From Pseudomonadales bacterium (GTDB lineage Bacteria > Pseudomonadota > Gammaproteobacteria > Pseudomonadales > Azotimanducaceae), in the NCBI GenBank assembly GCA_017854255.1, contig JAFMIA010000026.1, forward strand, positions 1 through 38,651: 38,651 bases of DNA. Reading direction: 5' to 3'. This document shows, piece by piece, positions 1 to 8,247 of the stretch; the first letter of the stretch is position 1; each line of letters opens with the position of its first letter. The position numbers and the translations under genes were made by a program. Below the pieces are notes generated by a model that saw only the letters and a program-made list of their open reading frames with translations, was not told where the DNA came from and searched no databases.

Positions 1-156
1 CGAACCAATCAGGTTAGCCGTTTCGCGCGCGGCGTCTGCATCAATATCCGTACAGACCACAAATCTTGCGCCGGCCGCCACAAGCCGGCAAGCCAACGCA
101 CGCCCAATACCTGAACCTGCGCCTGTGACCACTGCCACTGTCTCATTGATGTCCAT
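1..156 (-). CDS. Short-chain dehydrogenase/reductase, N-terminal part (cut by window edge)
   Basis: Only the first 52 codons are inside the window; the rest lies to the left of base 1. The reading frame from the ATG at 154-156 gives a Rossmann-fold start: a beta strand (VAVVTG), the glycine-rich TGAGSGIG motif at about residues 11-18 that binds the dinucleotide, then a second strand ending in TDID. The acidic residue after the second strand is usual for NAD rather than NADP users. An AAGG stretch lies about 10 bases upstream and could be the ribosome site. A longer open frame at 9-224 on the same strand is out of register with this motif and is a shadow. The substrate cannot be told from this fragment. 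Confidence 0.75.
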   Translation of the reverse strand, partial: MDINETVAVVTGAGSGIGRALACRLVAAGARFVVCTDIDADAARETANLIGS

Positions 157-488
157 GGGAATAGGCCTTGAATTTTTTTAGCTTTTGTTTCAACGAATAT
201 CGACTGTCTTGCCAAATTATTCAATCTTAATCAAAACGCGCCTAGGAGGCTGACGGGGCCTGTTTCCGAGCGCAGCGGATCGCCCTGAGTGCGTAGTCGA
301 TTAAAGGAAGATTCTGCAAGCAGGCCTATGAGTCAATACCAGCAGCATCAATCGCCGCGGTAACTCAAAGACTGCGGAATGCGAAGTCGCGGGCCCTGTT
401 CGGGTAGACGCCTCGCCAGCGCGGCGGGTTGTCGCTTCACAGGCGATCGGCACATCGGCTTATGCCGAAAACCGTTCTATCAGCGCTT
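157..488. other. Intergenic stretch, nothing firm
   Basis: This 332-base gap lies between the start of the truncated dehydrogenase and the end of the next one, both on the minus strand. I see no open frame with coding character and no RNA gene. The only structure noted is an imperfect inverted repeat at 447-468 (TCGGCA and TGCCGA arms around a 10-base loop). It has no run of T after it on either strand, so I do not call it a terminator. The promoter of the first gene should be in the A/T-rich part around 160-240. Confidence 0.5.
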
Positions 489-1253
489 TTAATTAGATCG
501 TTTCTTCTGGCCCGGGGGTTGGATAATCCAAGCCGGTTTACTGTCGCGCACCTTGGCCCAAGTCGCACCGCTGTCTTGCACTGTAAACAGCATTAGTACT
601 TCATCCGCCACATTGTCAGGCGTCATAAAGACAGCGTCTTGGGTCCGTTGGGCCTGCGGAATAATGCCCGTGTCAATTCCAGCGGGACACAAAGCATTGA
701 TGCGAAGCTGTCGTTCGCCAAGCTCCCGCTTAAGACTTCGAACCAATCCCGTCACCGCATGTTTTGTCATGGCGTACAAAGGATCAACATCATAAGGCGT
801 AACACCAGCAAGGGACCCCGTGACCACGATGCTCCCGCCCGCACGCATCAGGGGTAAAAGGTGGTGCAGCCCATAAACAACCCCATCGATGTTAACCCCA
901 GTCATTTTTTTATAACGCGCTAAATGCATTGCGCTGAATTGATACTCCGCCAGCGGCGCCTCGGGCGGCGCGATCTGAATCCCCGCATTAAGATGCAGGT
1001 GGTCAATTGCGTCCAAGCGGTGACTCAGCATGCTCGTGGTTTCTTCCCAGCTCGCAACATCGCTCACGTCACAGTGATAGAACTGCCCCCCCTTGGCATT
1101 GCCAACCGATTCACCTGTTGCCTGGTTGATATCCAAGCCAATGACCTGCGCGCCCAGTTCCAAGGTGCGGCGAACAACCGCCGCTCCGATGCCAGACGCT
1201 GCGCCGGTCACAACGATGTTTTTCCCGCTGAAGTCATTCATTTTCACGCTCAC
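489..1253 (-). CDS. Short-chain dehydrogenase/reductase (classical SDR)
   Basis: A complete classical SDR of 254 residues, the normal length. Visible parts are TGAASGIG at residues 16-23 (cofactor loop), an Asp at the end of the second strand (GLDIN, residue 41, pointing to NAD), NAG at about 89-91, and the catalytic Ser147, Tyr160 and Lys164 in GSLAG...YAMTK. It should oxidise an alcohol or reduce a carbonyl in the cytoplasm, but the substrate is not evident. The C-terminal third, which sets specificity, contains no motif I recognise. The frame can start at GTG 1253 or at ATG 1241 (fifth codon); neither has a good ribosome site, so the start is open. It is not tightly coupled to its neighbours. 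Confidence 0.85.
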   Translation of the reverse strand: MSVKMNDFSGKNIVVTGAASGIGAAVVRRTLELGAQVIGLDINQATGESVGNAKGGQFYHCDVSDVASWEETTSMLSHRLDAIDHLHLNAGIQIAPPEAPLAEYQFSAMHLARYKKMTGVNIDGVVYGLHHLLPLMRAGGSIVVTGSLAGVTPYDVDPLYAMTKHAVTGLVRSLKRELGERQLRINALCPAGIDTGIIPQAQRTQDAVFMTPDNVADEVLMLFTVQDSGATWAKVRDSKPAWIIQPPGQKKRSN

Positions 1254-1304
1254 TGTATTTTTGTTATTTGAGCATCCTACACAAAAATAAGGAGGCCCTA
1301 TCTC

Positions 1305-1370
1305 ATGGAGAAAGAACTTAAATTAGACCTTCAGCCTAAAAGTTCAATTCTGAACCGGCGCCCCTTGTAA
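1305..1370 (+). CDS. Possible 21-residue small protein
   Basis: A short frame (ATG at 1305, TAA at 1368) is preceded by a full consensus ribosome site, AAGGAGG at 1289-1295, nine bases from the ATG. The product would be a highly charged 21-residue peptide beginning MEKELKLDL. It lies in the 250-base gap between two minus-strand genes and runs opposite to both. I see no matching family and no clear promoter. The ribosome site is the only argument for it, and a chance occurrence is possible. Confidence 0.22.
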   Translation: MEKELKLDLQPKSSILNRRPL

Positions 1371-1505
1371 CCCAATTAACGACGCGTCGCAGCGAGACTA
1401 TGGATCCGAGGTAACTCAGATCAAACGACAAAGGTGAACTGTCGCCTTCTGAGCCAAAAATACTGAGCGTCGCAACTTGTTAATGCCGCATCATTTTACG
1501 AAAGA

Positions 1506-2435
1506 TCAGACCGGCCAGAACCAGCGCAAACTATCCGCGAGCAATGCGCCGCCATGCCGCAGCGTATGACCGCCTTCCCCAAATTCGAATCGCACATCGT
1601 AACCGGCATAAACCAGCGCCTTGAACATCGCTTGATTGGCCGTCGCCCAATCACCGAATAGCGTCTCCGCGTCGTTCGCGCCGCTTTGCAGGAACACCTT
1701 TAACGGCTTTCTGGGCGTCGTGCGAACCAGATAGGGGAAGTTATGCCCACCCCAGATATTGGTGAAGGAGCCACAATGGGACAACACATTTTGAAACCGC
1801 TGCGGCTGGTGCCACGCCGCTGTAAAAGCGGCAATGCCACCACTACTGATGCCGCATAAAAGAATATCCGCCGGTGCGGTGGACCACTTGATGTCCAACT
1901 GACTTGCCGCAAACGGCATCACCTCATCCGACAAGAAGAAACTGTAGTCGTTGGTTAACCGATCATACTCCCAACTGCGCTGCGCCTCAGCGATACCATA
2001 AGAGGCCAAAGGCGACGCTTTCGGCATCACAGCACTTTGACCCGCCTGAATAAAGACACCGAAGGTGTTGGTCAGTTCACCGGTTTGATGCAGCGTATCC
2101 AACACTTTGGTCGCTCGGGCCGGCCCTTCCCGCGCCAGATAAGCGCCGCCATCATTGAAAAGGATCAAGCGATTCGGCGCCGTCAAAACCCGCATTGCAG
2201 GCGTATACAACCATATTTTTCGGGTGGTGCCGGGGTAGCGCTCTGATGCGACATCATCAAATGACACAACATTGCCGGACGGCGCATCACCCTGACTTTC
2301 TAAGCACGGCACATACTGCTGATCTAACGGGTGGCCTAACGCGGTCCGGACGTCGCCATTGCTTCGGCCATTACAGGTTGCAGGACCCATTTGATCCAGG
2401 GCCAAAGCAAGATGATCTGACACACTCAACGGCAT
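1506..2435 (-). CDS. Alpha/beta-hydrolase esterase of the enterochelin-esterase-like family
   Basis: A 309-residue protein of the putative esterase family (PF00756 type, related to Fes/IroE and esterase D). The likely triad is Ser198 in GISSGG, Asp255 in GAND and His290 in GGHTLRHGG. The family's EYD motif before the nucleophile domain is present at about 156-158, and the oxyanion region is near FNDGG. An in-frame ATG lies 13 codons further upstream, but I chose 2435 because a strong GGAGGAGG site sits just before it (complement at 2441-2447). No signal peptide is seen, so it is probably cytoplasmic. The amidohydrolase gene upstream ends 61 bases away on the same strand, so they may be co-transcribed. 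The true ester or amide substrate is unknown. Confidence 0.8.
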   Translation of the reverse strand: MPLSVSDHLALALDQMGPATCNGRSNGDVRTALGHPLDQQYVPCLESQGDAPSGNVVSFDDVASERYPGTTRKIWLYTPAMRVLTAPNRLILFNDGGAYLAREGPARATKVLDTLHQTGELTNTFGVFIQAGQSAVMPKASPLASYGIAEAQRSWEYDRLTNDYSFFLSDEVMPFAASQLDIKWSTAPADILLCGISSGGIAAFTAAWHQPQRFQNVLSHCGSFTNIWGGHNFPYLVRTTPRKPLKVFLQSGANDAETLFGDWATANQAMFKALVYAGYDVRFEFGEGGHTLRHGGALLADSLRWFWPV

Positions 2436-2496
2436 CGGATCCTCCTCCCCCCCAGCACGCTCGAGCATTGCCACAAGCGTAATACGCGCGCCGGCA

Positions 2497-3801
2497 TCAT
2501 TTCGGCGCGCGCGCCGACAACCAGTTTAACGCCAAGCCTGACAGCGCTCGCACGCCCACAGGCAGGGCTCGATCATTGACATAGAAATACGGCGAATGAT
2601 TCACCCCGACAACCCGATCATCTCCCGCTTCGGGTAACACCCCAAGCGCAAAATACAAACCTGGGACTTCCATGGCTAAATAGGAGAAATCTTCTGCTCC
2701 CATAATAGGCGGCACTACCCTGGCTTCGCCATGAGCGGCCCAATCCAGTACGCCCGCCATCTCTTGGGTGAGCTTCGGATCGTTCACCGTGACAGGATAG
2801 CCCACGTCGATCATGACATCAGCGGTCGCGCCCATCGTGGCCGCAGCAGCGGTTGCGGTATTGCGGATACGTTCATGAATCTCGAGTTGCATGCCCGGAT
2901 CTAGCGTGCGAATGGTGCCGGTCATGCGGACGCCATCTGAGATAATGTTGCCGCGATTGCCCCCAGCAATAGTGCCAATGGTGACGACCGCCGGCGCTTT
3001 ACTGATATCCATCTGACGACTGACAACCGTCTGCAGGCTGTTGATCACCTGCGCGGCGCTCGCGATCGGATCAACCCCATGCCATGGCATCGAGCCATGG
3101 GTCTGCACCCCTGCGACGTTAATCTCTAAGTAATCCGAGGCCGCCATAAAGCCATTCGGCCGGTACATAATTGAGCCCGTTGGTCCTGGAAAAACATGTA
3201 GTCCAAAAACAGCCCCCGGTCGATCTGGGCCGGCAAAGATGCCTTCTTTCAACATCAATTCAGCCCCGCCTTCTTCATCACCTGGCGGGCCCTCTTCTGC
3301 GGGCTGAAAGATGAACATCACCGTGCCGGGCATCTCAGCGCGCAGATCCGATAACACTCGGGCAACCCCTAGCAGTATTGCCATATGGGCATCGTGCCCA
3401 CAGGCGTGCATCACCCCCGTCTCGACGCCCTCCCAAAGGGTGGTAACGGTTGAAGCAAAGGGCACCCCCGTTTTTTCTTTAACGGGCAAGGCGTCCATAT
3501 CCGCGCGAAGCGCGACCACTGGGCCCGGTCGACCACCCCGCAATATTCCAATAATGCCTGTGTGGGCGATGCCCTCGCGCACCTCGTCAAAGCCCAGCGC
3601 TTGAAGTTCACTCGCAATTCGAGCGGCCGTATTAAACTCCCGATTACCGAGTTCAGGGTTGGCATGAAACCAGTGCCTCAGCGCCACAACCTCTTTTGTG
3701 TGGGCATCAGTGCGGCTGGTAATGTCAGCCTCCCAACGCGCCGCCGACAGCGGCGCAATCACTAACAGTATGGACAACAGACCCCATTTCCATTCTTTCA
3801 T
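2497..3801 (-). CDS. Exported M20D-family amidohydrolase (hippurate / N-acyl amino acid hydrolase type)
   Basis: A 434-residue metallopeptidase of the M20D group, which removes acyl or similar groups from N-substituted amino acids using two metal ions. Metal ligands are visible: Cys134 and His136 in HACGHD, Glu169 and Glu170 in QPAEEG, His202 in LHVFPG and His402 in NHSPYF. The dimerisation (lid) domain lies between about 215 and 330. Residues 1-21 form a hydrophobic signal sequence ending near SAA, so unlike the classic cytoplasmic HipO this copy should act in the periplasm. The ATG at 3801 has a good AGGAGAG site in front. The exact substrate (N-acyl amino acid, hippurate, indole-amino acid conjugate) cannot be read from the sequence. 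Confidence 0.88.
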   Translation of the reverse strand: MKEWKWGLLSILLVIAPLSAARWEADITSRTDAHTKEVVALRHWFHANPELGNREFNTAARIASELQALGFDEVREGIAHTGIIGILRGGRPGPVVALRADMDALPVKEKTGVPFASTVTTLWEGVETGVMHACGHDAHMAILLGVARVLSDLRAEMPGTVMFIFQPAEEGPPGDEEGGAELMLKEGIFAGPDRPGAVFGLHVFPGPTGSIMYRPNGFMAASDYLEINVAGVQTHGSMPWHGVDPIASAAQVINSLQTVVSRQMDISKAPAVVTIGTIAGGNRGNIISDGVRMTGTIRTLDPGMQLEIHERIRNTATAAAATMGATADVMIDVGYPVTVNDPKLTQEMAGVLDWAAHGEARVVPPIMGAEDFSYLAMEVPGLYFALGVLPEAGDDRVVGVNHSPYFYVNDRALPVGVRALSGLALNWLSARAPK

Positions 3802-4009
3802 CTTGTCTCTCTCCTGATCGTCTTGCTATTCACTGGTTTGCTTGTTTAAGGCGGGCGCTCATCCTGCATTCTGACGTCGAGACTCGAGAGACTCACAACC
3901 ATCAGCTTGGATGCATCAAAACCTAATTATCGGCACCTGACAAGTCGAGGCTTTTCGCTCAGCGCAGCAGGACCAGTCTAAGTTGCACCGTATTTTTAAA
4001 AATAAAAGG

Positions 4010-5176
4010 TTAACGATTGGGCCATCGCCAAGCCGGAATATCCGCGGCGGAAACATCCAACAATTGGGTTTCGCCCAAACGTTTGGTCAACCGCAAATGG
4101 TTACAGACTGGATTTTCCTGCAACAGACTAATAAGTACATCAGAATGAGACGTCACCCATAACTGCGTTGTTTCCGCGGCCCGCAGCATCAGGCGCGCCA
4201 GCGCCGGCAGGAGCTCCGGATGCAAACTGGTTTCGGGCTCGTTTAAAATCATCAGCGTTGGCGGGCGTGGTGTCAGCAACGCCGCAGCCAAGCACAAGTA
4301 GCGCAGCGTGCCATCCGATAACTCCCACTGATCTAATGGCCGCAGCAGGCCGCGTTGATGGAACTTGAGAGCAAACCGACCGCCGTCACGCTCTATAAAC
4401 ACCTCAGCCCCGGGGAAGGCATCCGCCAAGACCCGCCCTAGTCCCGCTGCATCGCCAATTTCCAAAATGGTCTGCCAAGCGGCAGGCAGATCGCGACCAT
4501 CATGATGGAGCACCAGTGTGCGAGTGCCGATTTGCGCTTGTCGACTGGGCGCATCTCGGTCAGTCCGAAACTGATCGTAAAATCGCCACGACCGGATGTG
4601 CTCTCGCAGCGCGAACGCTTCTGGCGCAAGAATCGGATCGGAGGATCTTGCGAGCATGCTGTCAAAGACCGGAAGATGACGGTTCAGCACCTGCCACGCG
4701 CCCGAATCATCTCTTGCCTTAACCACCGGGCCCGTTCGGTCAATCATTAGCCGAGAATGATGATAGGTTTCGCCAATCCAGATCACCTCGCGTTTAATTT
4801 CTGGATCCCCGTCGAAAAGAGTCCGTGCAACCGGCGCGGGCAAGCCAAAATCAATCGCGTAGCTGCTGTCATCGCCTGCGATGCCCAACCTCAGATTCAC
4901 CCGATTTTTTCGGGGGCCTCCCTGAACCGGCTCATCGCCTTGAATCATGCCGCGACTGAACTGCTCGGGACCAGCCCAAAGTACCGAGGCCAAACTGCCT
5001 TCGCCCGCGATACTGCCGGCAGCCGAGCCGAGCGCTGTGTCAGACAATAGCCGAAGTGCTTTGTAGAGGTTTGATTTGCCCGATCCGTTGGCCCCCGTCA
5101 CCAGATTAAGCGACCCCAAAGGCAGCACCAGCGCGCGGATCGATCGATAATTTGAAATAGCCAACGCTTTGAGCAT
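4010..5176 (-). CDS. Predicted ATPase of the RecF/SMC-like AAA_21 type (COG4637-like)
   Basis: A 388-residue ABC-like ATPase of the 'predicted ATPase' group related to RecF and OLD proteins. It opens with a beta strand and NYRSI, then Walker A GANGSGKS at 28-35. Near the C-terminus are a signature-like LSDGTLRYL (about 282-290), a Walker B-like ILNEPETSLHP (about 304-315) and a switch histidine in TSHSD. Asn replaces the usual Walker B Asp; from memory many members of this group have NEPE too, so I do not call it dead. It begins 20 bases after the second RND permease gene with AAGG before its ATG, so it is probably the last gene of the efflux operon. Its biochemical role is unknown and it has no transporter membrane domain. 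Confidence 0.82.
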   Translation of the reverse strand: MLKALAISNYRSIRALVLPLGSLNLVTGANGSGKSNLYKALRLLSDTALGSAAGSIAGEGSLASVLWAGPEQFSRGMIQGDEPVQGGPRKNRVNLRLGIAGDDSSYAIDFGLPAPVARTLFDGDPEIKREVIWIGETYHHSRLMIDRTGPVVKARDDSGAWQVLNRHLPVFDSMLARSSDPILAPEAFALREHIRSWRFYDQFRTDRDAPSRQAQIGTRTLVLHHDGRDLPAAWQTILEIGDAAGLGRVLADAFPGAEVFIERDGGRFALKFHQRGLLRPLDQWELSDGTLRYLCLAAALLTPRPPTLMILNEPETSLHPELLPALARLMLRAAETTQLWVTSHSDVLISLLQENPVCNHLRLTKRLGETQLLDVSAADIPAWRWPNR

Positions 5177-5196
5177 GAATTGCCTTCAAGAACCTC

Positions 5197-8100
5197 TTAA
5201 ACTTGCCGCAGCCCCCGCTTCATGGCGGCTAACGCGCGATACGAAAACTGCTTCAAATCATCGAGCAGCACGTAAATGAGCGGCAGCACGACGAGGGTAA
5301 TCAGGGTTGAGAAGACCAAACCGCCAATAATCGTTCTGGCCATCGGGAAATAACTGGGCCCGAGTCCACCGACCCGAACATCCCCCAATGCGAGTGGCAA
5401 TAATCCTGCAACGGTTGTGCAAACCGTCATCAAGATGGGCCTTAACCGATGTCGACCACTCTCCAATATCGCCTCAAGGCGTGGCACTCCCGCGTCCCGC
5501 AACTGGATGATGCGGCTGAGCAGGACGATGCCGTTGTTCACCACAATACCCGCCAAGAGCAACATGCCGGTGCTCGCCATCGCCGTAAACGTCGTCCCGG
5601 TCAGCAACAAAAACCAAAAGACACCAACCACACTAAAACCGATTGAAACCAATATCGCAATTGGGAACAACACCGACTCAAATAAAGCCGCCATCAACAT
5701 GTAAATCAAGAGAATCGCGAACAAAATATTAATGAGCATTTCCTGCGCCATTTCAATATCAATTGAAAACCCGGGCCCTTGCTCGCTGCGGTAACCCGGC
5801 GGCAGCTGATAGTCTTCCATCAAGGCTTCGACCAAAGCGCTGGCCTGATCTGGGGTTGTACCTTCACTCAAATCGAACTGAACTTGCACTTCGGTTTCCC
5901 GATTTTCTCGCCGGATCGACCGCAAGGAACTTCTGATTTCTAAATCAGCAACCGTCGTTAGGGCCACTCGATCGCCGCCCGGCGCGAGGAGCGGCAGGTT
6001 TCGAAGGTCAGTCAGCGTTGCGTCTCGCCCATCTTTCAGCCCCATCCAGATTTCGTACTCCCGATTGGGCTGCTGTAGACCTCGCGACAACTGAATGCCG
6101 AAGGCGGTTGAAACAGATTGGGCAATTTGGCGGGCGGTAATGTTATAAAGACCCGCCGCCTCTGGCTTCATTCGAATGACCACTTCCTGCCGACGGGATT
6201 CCGAGTTGGTTCTAACGTTGGTCAGCCCATCGACCGTCTCCATGACCTCGATAAGCCGCTCGGATTCTTCAATCAAGACATCGGTCGAGGGCCCGATCAA
6301 CCGTAACGACAGACCATTATTCCCGCCACCGAACCCGCGATGCCGACCGCCAAAGCGCACTCGGACATCGGGCAGTACCGGCAGTTTGGCTTCGATCATA
6401 CGCTCGATCACTTTCGGTGACAGGGGGGCATCTTCATATAAAACAAGACTGATATTGCCTCGATCCACGTCGTACCGGCTGAACATGTCTTTAATGTAAA
6501 AGCGCTCCTTATTGACGATCAAGTAGTCTTCGAGCTCATCAACAAAACTTTCGATCCCATCGATATCAACAGAACCCCGCATATAAAATCGAAGGTCGAG
6601 TCTTGGGGACTCAGAATCCGGATTCATATTCACGTCGAGCTGCTGATAAGCCCAAATGCTGCTCAGCAGCACGAGGCAACTGAGCACAAATGCAATCAAG
6701 CGATGCCGCAAGGTTAGGCTGATCAGACGGGTATAGACCCTCGCAATTCGATCAATAATCGGCGTTGCCGCCACGTCCTCGACAATCAATCGCGCGGCGG
6801 CCGTCGGCACTAAAGTTTGCGCAATGAGTAAGCTGGCCAGCAGCGACACGCATAACGGGATGGCGATATTCTGCTGAATCACCGCAACCTGTTGAATATC
6901 CGTCATGAAGCTGGGAACAAAAACAATGACCGTCGTCAGCGTGCCGGCCGTGATCGCCATATTGATGTCTTTTACGCCGGCGACAGAAGCCTGCTTTGGC
7001 GTGAGCCCTGCCCGGCGCCGATAATCAATGGCCTCACTCGCGACCACACTATTATCAACGAGCAAACCGACCGCCAACATTAACCCCACTAGGGACAGGA
7101 TGTTCAGCGTCATACCCATAAAGAACATGACCCCAAGCGTTGCACACAGCGACAACGGCACCGTGGCTGCAATCACCAAACTGCTGCGCCAACGCCGAAT
7201 AAACAGCAGTAACGTCACAAGGGACAAGAACCCACCCAAAATGCCGCTGTCTCGCAGGTCCGAAAGTGCTGTAATCACGCCTCGAGCCGCGCTGTCCACC
7301 GGGGTCACGATAATATCGGCCAAGTCCGCTTCTGAGAATGCAGCCTCCAGCTCGTCTTCGACTGCCTGCGCCACCGCCACTAAATTGGCTTCTGGTTTTT
7401 TAAAAACCGACATCCCCAACGAGTCGGCACCATTGACCCGCCGGCGATCAGCGCGATCTTGAGGCACGAATTCAACGGTTGCAAAATCTCGAAGCTTAAT
7501 CCCGAGCGAGCCGAAACTGAGGTTTTCGATATCGGCAAGACGATTGAACTGCCCGACAGGTCGCACTCGAAATTCGGTCAAACCGACTTCGACGCCACCC
7601 GCGGAGGTGAAGAAATTCTCAGCTTGCAGGCGGCTGCGAACACTAAACATGTCGAGGCCTAAGCTTTCGAGCTTAAACTGATTGAGGGAAATCATGACAT
7701 ACCGTTCATCCGCGCCGAAGAGTTCGACCGAGTTGACCCCTTGGATGCGTTCAATACGTTGTTTGACCTCTTGATCCAAACGCTCGAACGCGGTGGCTTT
7801 GTCTAGATTTGGCGCGGTAAACATGACATTGAGCATCGGTTCGGCATTCGGGTCGGCTTGCCGTAATTCGATGTATCGTACTGACTCCGGCAATCGGTTG
7901 CGGGTATTCTCGATCAGATCTTTGGCTTCGATGCCTTTGCCCGCAATGTCCATCGTGAAATCTAATAAAACACTGACCCAGAGGTAACCTTGGTAGCTAC
8001 TGGTGTTGATTTGTTGGACGCCGCTCATCAGCGACAGTGCTTCTTCCACGGGTTTGGCCAGATTTTCCTCAACCTCTTCTGGCGTCGCATTCGGATAGGG

Positions 8101-8247
8101 AATCCCGATACCCACAAAGGGAATCTCCATTTCTGGAAACTCCTCTAAGGCCAATCGACTACCCGCGAAGAGCCCCATCATCGCCATGCCCAAAAAAAAC
8201 ATGGAGATCGTGACCGGTCTGCTTACAGCAAATGTTGCTAAGTTCAT
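5197..8247 (-). CDS. RND efflux permease, second copy in operon (inner membrane)
   Basis: A 1016-residue inner-membrane antiporter of the resistance-nodulation-division family, which drives export with the proton gradient. It shows the RND plan: a first transmembrane helix at about 10-30, a periplasmic porter loop, helices 2-6, a seventh helix near residue 510, a second porter loop and helices 8-12. The fourth-helix motif reads GLLVDNSVVASE, keeping one Asp where AcrB has two. The helix-10/11 region reads GIVVNNGIVLL, with Asn where AcrB has its proton-relay Lys; this is common in the non-AcrB branch. Its ATG overlaps the stop of the first permease gene by four bases, so the two are translated together and may form a mixed trimer as in MdtBC. 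The substrate is unknown. Confidence 0.9.
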   Translation of the reverse strand: MNLATFAVSRPVTISMFFLGMAMMGLFAGSRLALEEFPEMEIPFVGIGIPYPNATPEEVEENLAKPVEEALSLMSGVQQINTSSYQGYLWVSVLLDFTMDIAGKGIEAKDLIENTRNRLPESVRYIELRQADPNAEPMLNVMFTAPNLDKATAFERLDQEVKQRIERIQGVNSVELFGADERYVMISLNQFKLESLGLDMFSVRSRLQAENFFTSAGGVEVGLTEFRVRPVGQFNRLADIENLSFGSLGIKLRDFATVEFVPQDRADRRRVNGADSLGMSVFKKPEANLVAVAQAVEDELEAAFSEADLADIIVTPVDSAARGVITALSDLRDSGILGGFLSLVTLLLFIRRWRSSLVIAATVPLSLCATLGVMFFMGMTLNILSLVGLMLAVGLLVDNSVVASEAIDYRRRAGLTPKQASVAGVKDINMAITAGTLTTVIVFVPSFMTDIQQVAVIQQNIAIPLCVSLLASLLIAQTLVPTAAARLIVEDVAATPIIDRIARVYTRLISLTLRHRLIAFVLSCLVLLSSIWAYQQLDVNMNPDSESPRLDLRFYMRGSVDIDGIESFVDELEDYLIVNKERFYIKDMFSRYDVDRGNISLVLYEDAPLSPKVIERMIEAKLPVLPDVRVRFGGRHRGFGGGNNGLSLRLIGPSTDVLIEESERLIEVMETVDGLTNVRTNSESRRQEVVIRMKPEAAGLYNITARQIAQSVSTAFGIQLSRGLQQPNREYEIWMGLKDGRDATLTDLRNLPLLAPGGDRVALTTVADLEIRSSLRSIRRENRETEVQVQFDLSEGTTPDQASALVEALMEDYQLPPGYRSEQGPGFSIDIEMAQEMLINILFAILLIYMLMAALFESVLFPIAILVSIGFSVVGVFWFLLLTGTTFTAMASTGMLLLAGIVVNNGIVLLSRIIQLRDAGVPRLEAILESGRHRLRPILMTVCTTVAGLLPLALGDVRVGGLGPSYFPMARTIIGGLVFSTLITLVVLPLIYVLLDDLKQFSYRALAAMKRGLRQV

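Noticed and set aside
9-224. 71-residue minus-strand frame at the left edge
   Set aside because: It is rich in Trp and Gln without a motif, while another frame over the same bases gives a perfect dehydrogenase N-terminus.
447-468. Inverted repeat after the second dehydrogenase as a terminator
   Set aside because: The stem is short and there is no T-run on the minus strand beyond it.
4010-5176. ATPase plus neighbours as an OLD-nuclease type phage defence system
   Set aside because: There is no TOPRIM nuclease domain, no partner helicase or toxin, and the gene sits within an efflux operon.
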